Positions 60,018 through 64,000 of a stretch of DNA of 64,000 bases are shown piece after piece. The translations under genes were made by a program, and so were the position numbers. Within the stretch, counting starts at the first letter, position 1. The number at the start of each line of letters is the position of its first letter. The DNA comes from Gibbula magus (taxonomy: Eukaryota; Mollusca; Gastropoda; Trochida; Trochidae), in the NCBI GenBank assembly GCA_936450465.1, contig OW388303.1, positions 3,555,693 to 3,619,692 of the forward strand, in the 5' to 3' direction. The notes below the pieces were generated by a model. That model was not told the origin of the DNA. It worked only from the letters and a program-made list of their open reading frames with translations, and ran no database searches.

Positions 60018-60563
60018 ACTTCACTTCAAACTATATGAAATACAAGTTTATGAAATATATGTATACAAGTTTATGAAATATATGAAATAAGAGTTTAGGA
60101 CATTTATTACCCATATGGTTGAACATAACCGAGTTCATATTATTGTTATGAGTACATGTAGGCCGGTTTCTGACTATTTTTACCCGAATCAAATGGAACA
60201 GAACGGGTAATAAAGTAATTATTAACTCGAATGTATGGCATATCACTTTTACGAAACTCGTGCAAATGTATGTACAATTCTCGCTTTCGCTCGGGCAATA
60301 CAAATATTCACACTCGTTTCGTTAAAGTCATATGACACACTTCCTCGGTTAATGATCTCCACATATGAAATACAAATTTACGAAATATCAATATATTAAA
60401 TACAAGTTTACGAAATATATGAAATACAAGTTTATTAAATAAATAAAATAAAAGTTTATGAAATATATGAAATACAAGTGAATGAAATATATGAAATTGA
60501 AGTTTATGAATTATATGAAATTGAAGTTTATGAATTATAAGAAATACAACTTTACGAAATAAA
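60018..60563. repeat. AT-rich 24-bp minisatellite split by an insertion
   Basis: The unit is about ATGAAATACAAGTTTATGAA plus ATAT. It covers about 60018-60090 and 60362-60563, interrupted by a dispersed-repeat copy at about 60100-60360. The minus-strand open frame rich in FHIFHKL is just the unit read backwards. Confidence 0.8.
60164..60355. repeat. Dispersed repeat, copy 2
   Basis: The relative of 46590-46830. It carries GACTATTTTTACCCGAATC, CGGGTAATAA, CTCGCTTTCGCTCGGGCAAT and GTCATATGACACAC in the same order. It interrupts the 24-bp minisatellite. Confidence 0.72.
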
Positions 60564-63500
60564 GAACACATTTCTAAATATGTTTAATAAAAACATTCAA
60601 GCGATAATATACGAACACATTTTTTATCTTAGATTTTAATAAATTCGTATGTGTAAGGGTTGTGGACAATAAGGAGACCACAAGAGCACTTACAGATGTC
60701 GAATATATCTAGTTGCGTTCAGATCACTACAGGTAAAACGAAATATACGAAAACATTATGATTAATATGTAATAAAAACGCACGATTCCTTCATAAACTG
60801 TTGGTAATATATCATGTAAATGTAATACATCTATCTGAAACGACTTATAAGGACTTATTCTTAACACATTTGATGTTTTATAGAGAAGATGTGATTGCAT
60901 GAACTCTGTACATGGATTTGAAATTTCGCAAACTTAATGAAACAGTAATATTTCATACTTTAAAGGTAGTAAATAATTCAATTTACGATTTTAAAATATA
61001 TCAAATCCAAAACGTAAATTTGTCTAACATTTAAATTTAAATTAACATTGAAAGTTGATTACTGTCACATAGATTAATGGGGTTGTTAAAACTTTAATCA
61101 ACATTAGCACAAACGTGACACAAAAATGTTGTATCGACAGAAAATTCAGATATCTCTTTTACGTTTTTCACAAAACTAAATAATTTTATATTAGACCTGT
61201 CATTCCCAATATACATACGAAATGCAAACCAGGAACTGGCTTTTACGTTTTCAAAGTGTTCAAATGATTTATGTAAATGTTCTGAGTTTAATTTGAATTA
61301 GTGTTTTGTGCGAGGCAGGAAATAAAACGATTTTCATGTGATGGTCATCTGGTGGAGAGTTGATCAAATAGACAAAAATGGAATTTATATTAGGATCACT
61401 CTCCTGGAACAGAAAATGTACATAAACATGTAAAAGCTCTTACGAGCGAATTTAAAGGTGTTCTAGGCCTACATAACTACCAACAATAATTTTTTTTCAA
61501 AATTGAAAACTTAGTAGTTTGTTATAGAACAACATTTCAAGTCATTTTATTTGATTAGCTACTGTGCGAAAAGTCGATAAAGCACATAGGTTTCAGAATT
61601 TCTACTTTCAGTCATACCATGGCAAACATATTAGTTCTTATTTAATTTCCAGGTCCCTCACCAGTCATTAATGAAAATTCAGTAAAGATTATTACAGACC
61701 GACATGGGATTACCGCAAACATTTTACAAGGAAGAAGTTTTATCCCTTGATATGTTCATTCTATATCATTCATGACAATTCGTACATAAAGAGGCTATAC
61801 TCCCAATGGATTTCTAAATTCCTCAATGTTGATTTGAAAGGGAGCTTACACAAATCTCAAAAGAAAGTAAACATTATTTAGATTTACATAATTTTAAATG
61901 TAGAATAGTAAAAGTGGATACATAATTGGCGAACCAGAGACTAGCGATGGTACCTACTGTAGAGATTTACTCAACACAATGATGACTTGTATCAAAGAGC
62001 AACGTCGTCGTAAGATACGGATCATTTGAGTTTAACGGATATTGCATCGTCTCACACAATGGTTGCTGCTGTACATCAGTGAATCCTTTAAACTCGCCAA
62101 GCAGGGAGTTTTACATCGCCCTAAATAACATATCATATATTGAACATGGAATAATGTATATCTGAAAGCTTTCGTTAACGTGAGGATCTAGATGTTTTCT
62201 ACGCATATGAAATCGAGCAACCTAATTAAAGTTGAGGAGTATACACTTTCAAGAATGGTTGTATGGAAAACATGCAATAAAGATTAACACAACAACACTT
62301 AGGTCTTCACTATTTCTGCCTGACCTTGAAGCCCACGTTTGATTTTAAATCCCGCTTTCTTAATTTCTCTTCTTTATAATGATCTATCAATCATGGTTCA
62401 CTTCAAACGTTTTCAAACGAAAATTCTCCAAAGAAAATACCCTTTGAAATACGGAACAAAATGACATATTTTCAATCAATATAGCAACAAAACATTGCTT
62501 ATATTTGTATTGCTCATCTTTAAAAATGGTGACAAGTATCTACGTGATTTTGAAACATGTTCTCAAAATGTCATTAATGTCAATGTAAAATAACAAAGCA
62601 ACAAAACCATGTTATCAAGTTCCCCCGTGTGTACTTATTTTCTTGTGTTGCTATTGTGCATTTTGCAATTTTTAAATAACAGTGTGTATTTTGCCCAATC
62701 TAAGTAACTTGAGATCGACATATTTGTATAATGTTATAGATGATATAAAACAGCCGATCTTAATTCATTTAGATTGTATTTTGTTTTTGTTTAGTAAATT
62801 TCACATTATTGTAATTGTTAATCAATGTAGCAAATCGTTTGAATTTGTATTGTGCATCTTTCAAAATATTTCATGTTCTGGTGTGTATTTCTTAATTGCT
62901 CCCTATGTTAACAATCAGAAGTTGTATTTTCTGTCGTAAAGTGCCCTGAAAAAAGTCGCTTTGTTTATTTAGTTGTTACCCCTTGAAATTTGTTTCATGA
63001 ACAAAGTCAGCGGACTTTGAAAGGTCATTGTGAAAAAAAGTATTAGGATTTCGCTAATGAAAAATCAAACATCATGTTTCACCAATGTTTCCGCTGCATA
63101 AATGAACAAGTTTCAGCATCGATGTGCAAGTATCTTTAGAACAGAAAATTGTCAAAGGTGTATGTGGTTGGAACATTTTTAAAAGTTGCAAAATCGATAT
63201 AACATCGTAACCACGTGGCCTACGAATTCTTTCTTGCTCCCATTGTCAATTTGCATTGTTTTAAAACGTTGCAAGTTCATCAGTCCATGTTGAAAAGTTT
63301 CCCTATGTTAAAATACAAATATAGAATCGAACTGGGCCTTTAATGCCTAAACCAATAAAATAAAAAAACTCAATAAGAAGTTAGATCAAGATCAATTATA
63401 TAATCCCTGAAAGTTAAAACCGGTTAAACAGGTACTTCAGAAAACAGCGAACACAAACGTGTACAAATAAGAATACGGATTCGAAGGTAAAAAACAAATA

Positions 63501-64000
63501 GATCTTCAACATTTTATCTTGAAAACTTAATAGTAGAAGAATACCAAAGTGTTCGTTGTCTTTGTTAGGTCAAACCTTTTTACTAATCCTCATTTTGGAA
63601 ACTGATTGGACAATCAAACGTACCATAAAGAAAACTGAATATATAGAAAATTGTTCAATATTGTTTGGAAAGACTAGTGAATTTTACTGAATTACATAAA
63701 TAATTACTACGATTTTGTATATCATTTGGCCATGTTGACATTAGCCATGCAGTTTATCGCGTATCAATTAGATTTCGAGCCCCAAACATGGGTAACAATA
63801 CAACGCAGCACAGTCTGAGCGTACCCGGGAGTTGTCACAGATGAAGCCGTATTTGGGTTGTGCGTTTCATATACAAGTTTGTTTACAGCTGTATTTGTTT
63901 AGAAATATTATGAAATAGTATCCGTTTACACTCGACCGTAAGTGGGGTATAAGACAGATATAGACATACTTTTCCTCGATGATACCCTACACTTTTCCCC
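60564..64000. other. Intergenic, AT-rich to window end
   Basis: No exon, transposon or tandem repeat is recognised. An 85-codon plus-strand frame at 62682-62939 has no motif or splice context. Confidence 0.4.

Overview
This window is AT-rich, gene-poor eukaryotic DNA: a few multi-exon genes lie in a sea of introns, degenerate transposons, SINEs and tandem arrays. It has no bacterial features such as operons or ribosome binding sites. The repeats suggest a marine mollusc, probably a vetigastropod such as an abalone: tRNA-derived SINEs ending in a CTCACTCACTC tail, C-type lectin and mucin genes, and dispersed elements typical of mollusc genomes. The taxon is an inference.

Three genes can be assembled exon by exon with consistent splice phases. 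Two are minus-strand paralogues, at 3880-5298 and 52320-56672. Each has three exons with the same phases (2, then 1) and nearly the same exon lengths (98/218/107 and 95/215/107 bp). Each encodes a small secreted protein of about 140 residues with four cysteines, resembling the first (CUB-like) domain of Meteorin. The third gene (plus strand, 32099-42560, five exons, 1168 residues) encodes an apparent signal peptide, an apple/PAN-like cysteine module, a mucin-like Ser/Thr-rich region of about 81 perfect-register 10-residue repeats, and a C-terminal C-type lectin domain with QPD and WND motifs.

Layout: 1-1014, broken mariner transposase; 2.0-2.7 kb and 7.6-8.2 kb, two copies of a composite element, the second inserted in a SINE; 3.9-5.3 kb, meteorin-like gene A; 5.3-20 kb, sparse DNA with SINEs and foldback elements; 20.1-22.9 kb, a 32-bp satellite; 23.9 kb, a near-perfect hairpin; 24-32 kb, sparse DNA with SINE relics and weak exon candidates; 32.1-42.6 kb, the mucin-lectin gene; 42.6-52.2 kb, sparse DNA with repeat copies; 52.3-56.7 kb, meteorin-like gene B with transposons in its introns; 56.8-64 kb, sparse AT-rich DNA.

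The most striking local structure is in the mucin-lectin gene. The 39-bp minisatellite filling intron 3 (about 48 copies) appears to be an amplification of the last 32 bp of exon 3 together with its splice donor, with the exon's reading frame still recognisable in each unit. All gene models come from reading the sequence only; no transcript or database evidence was available.
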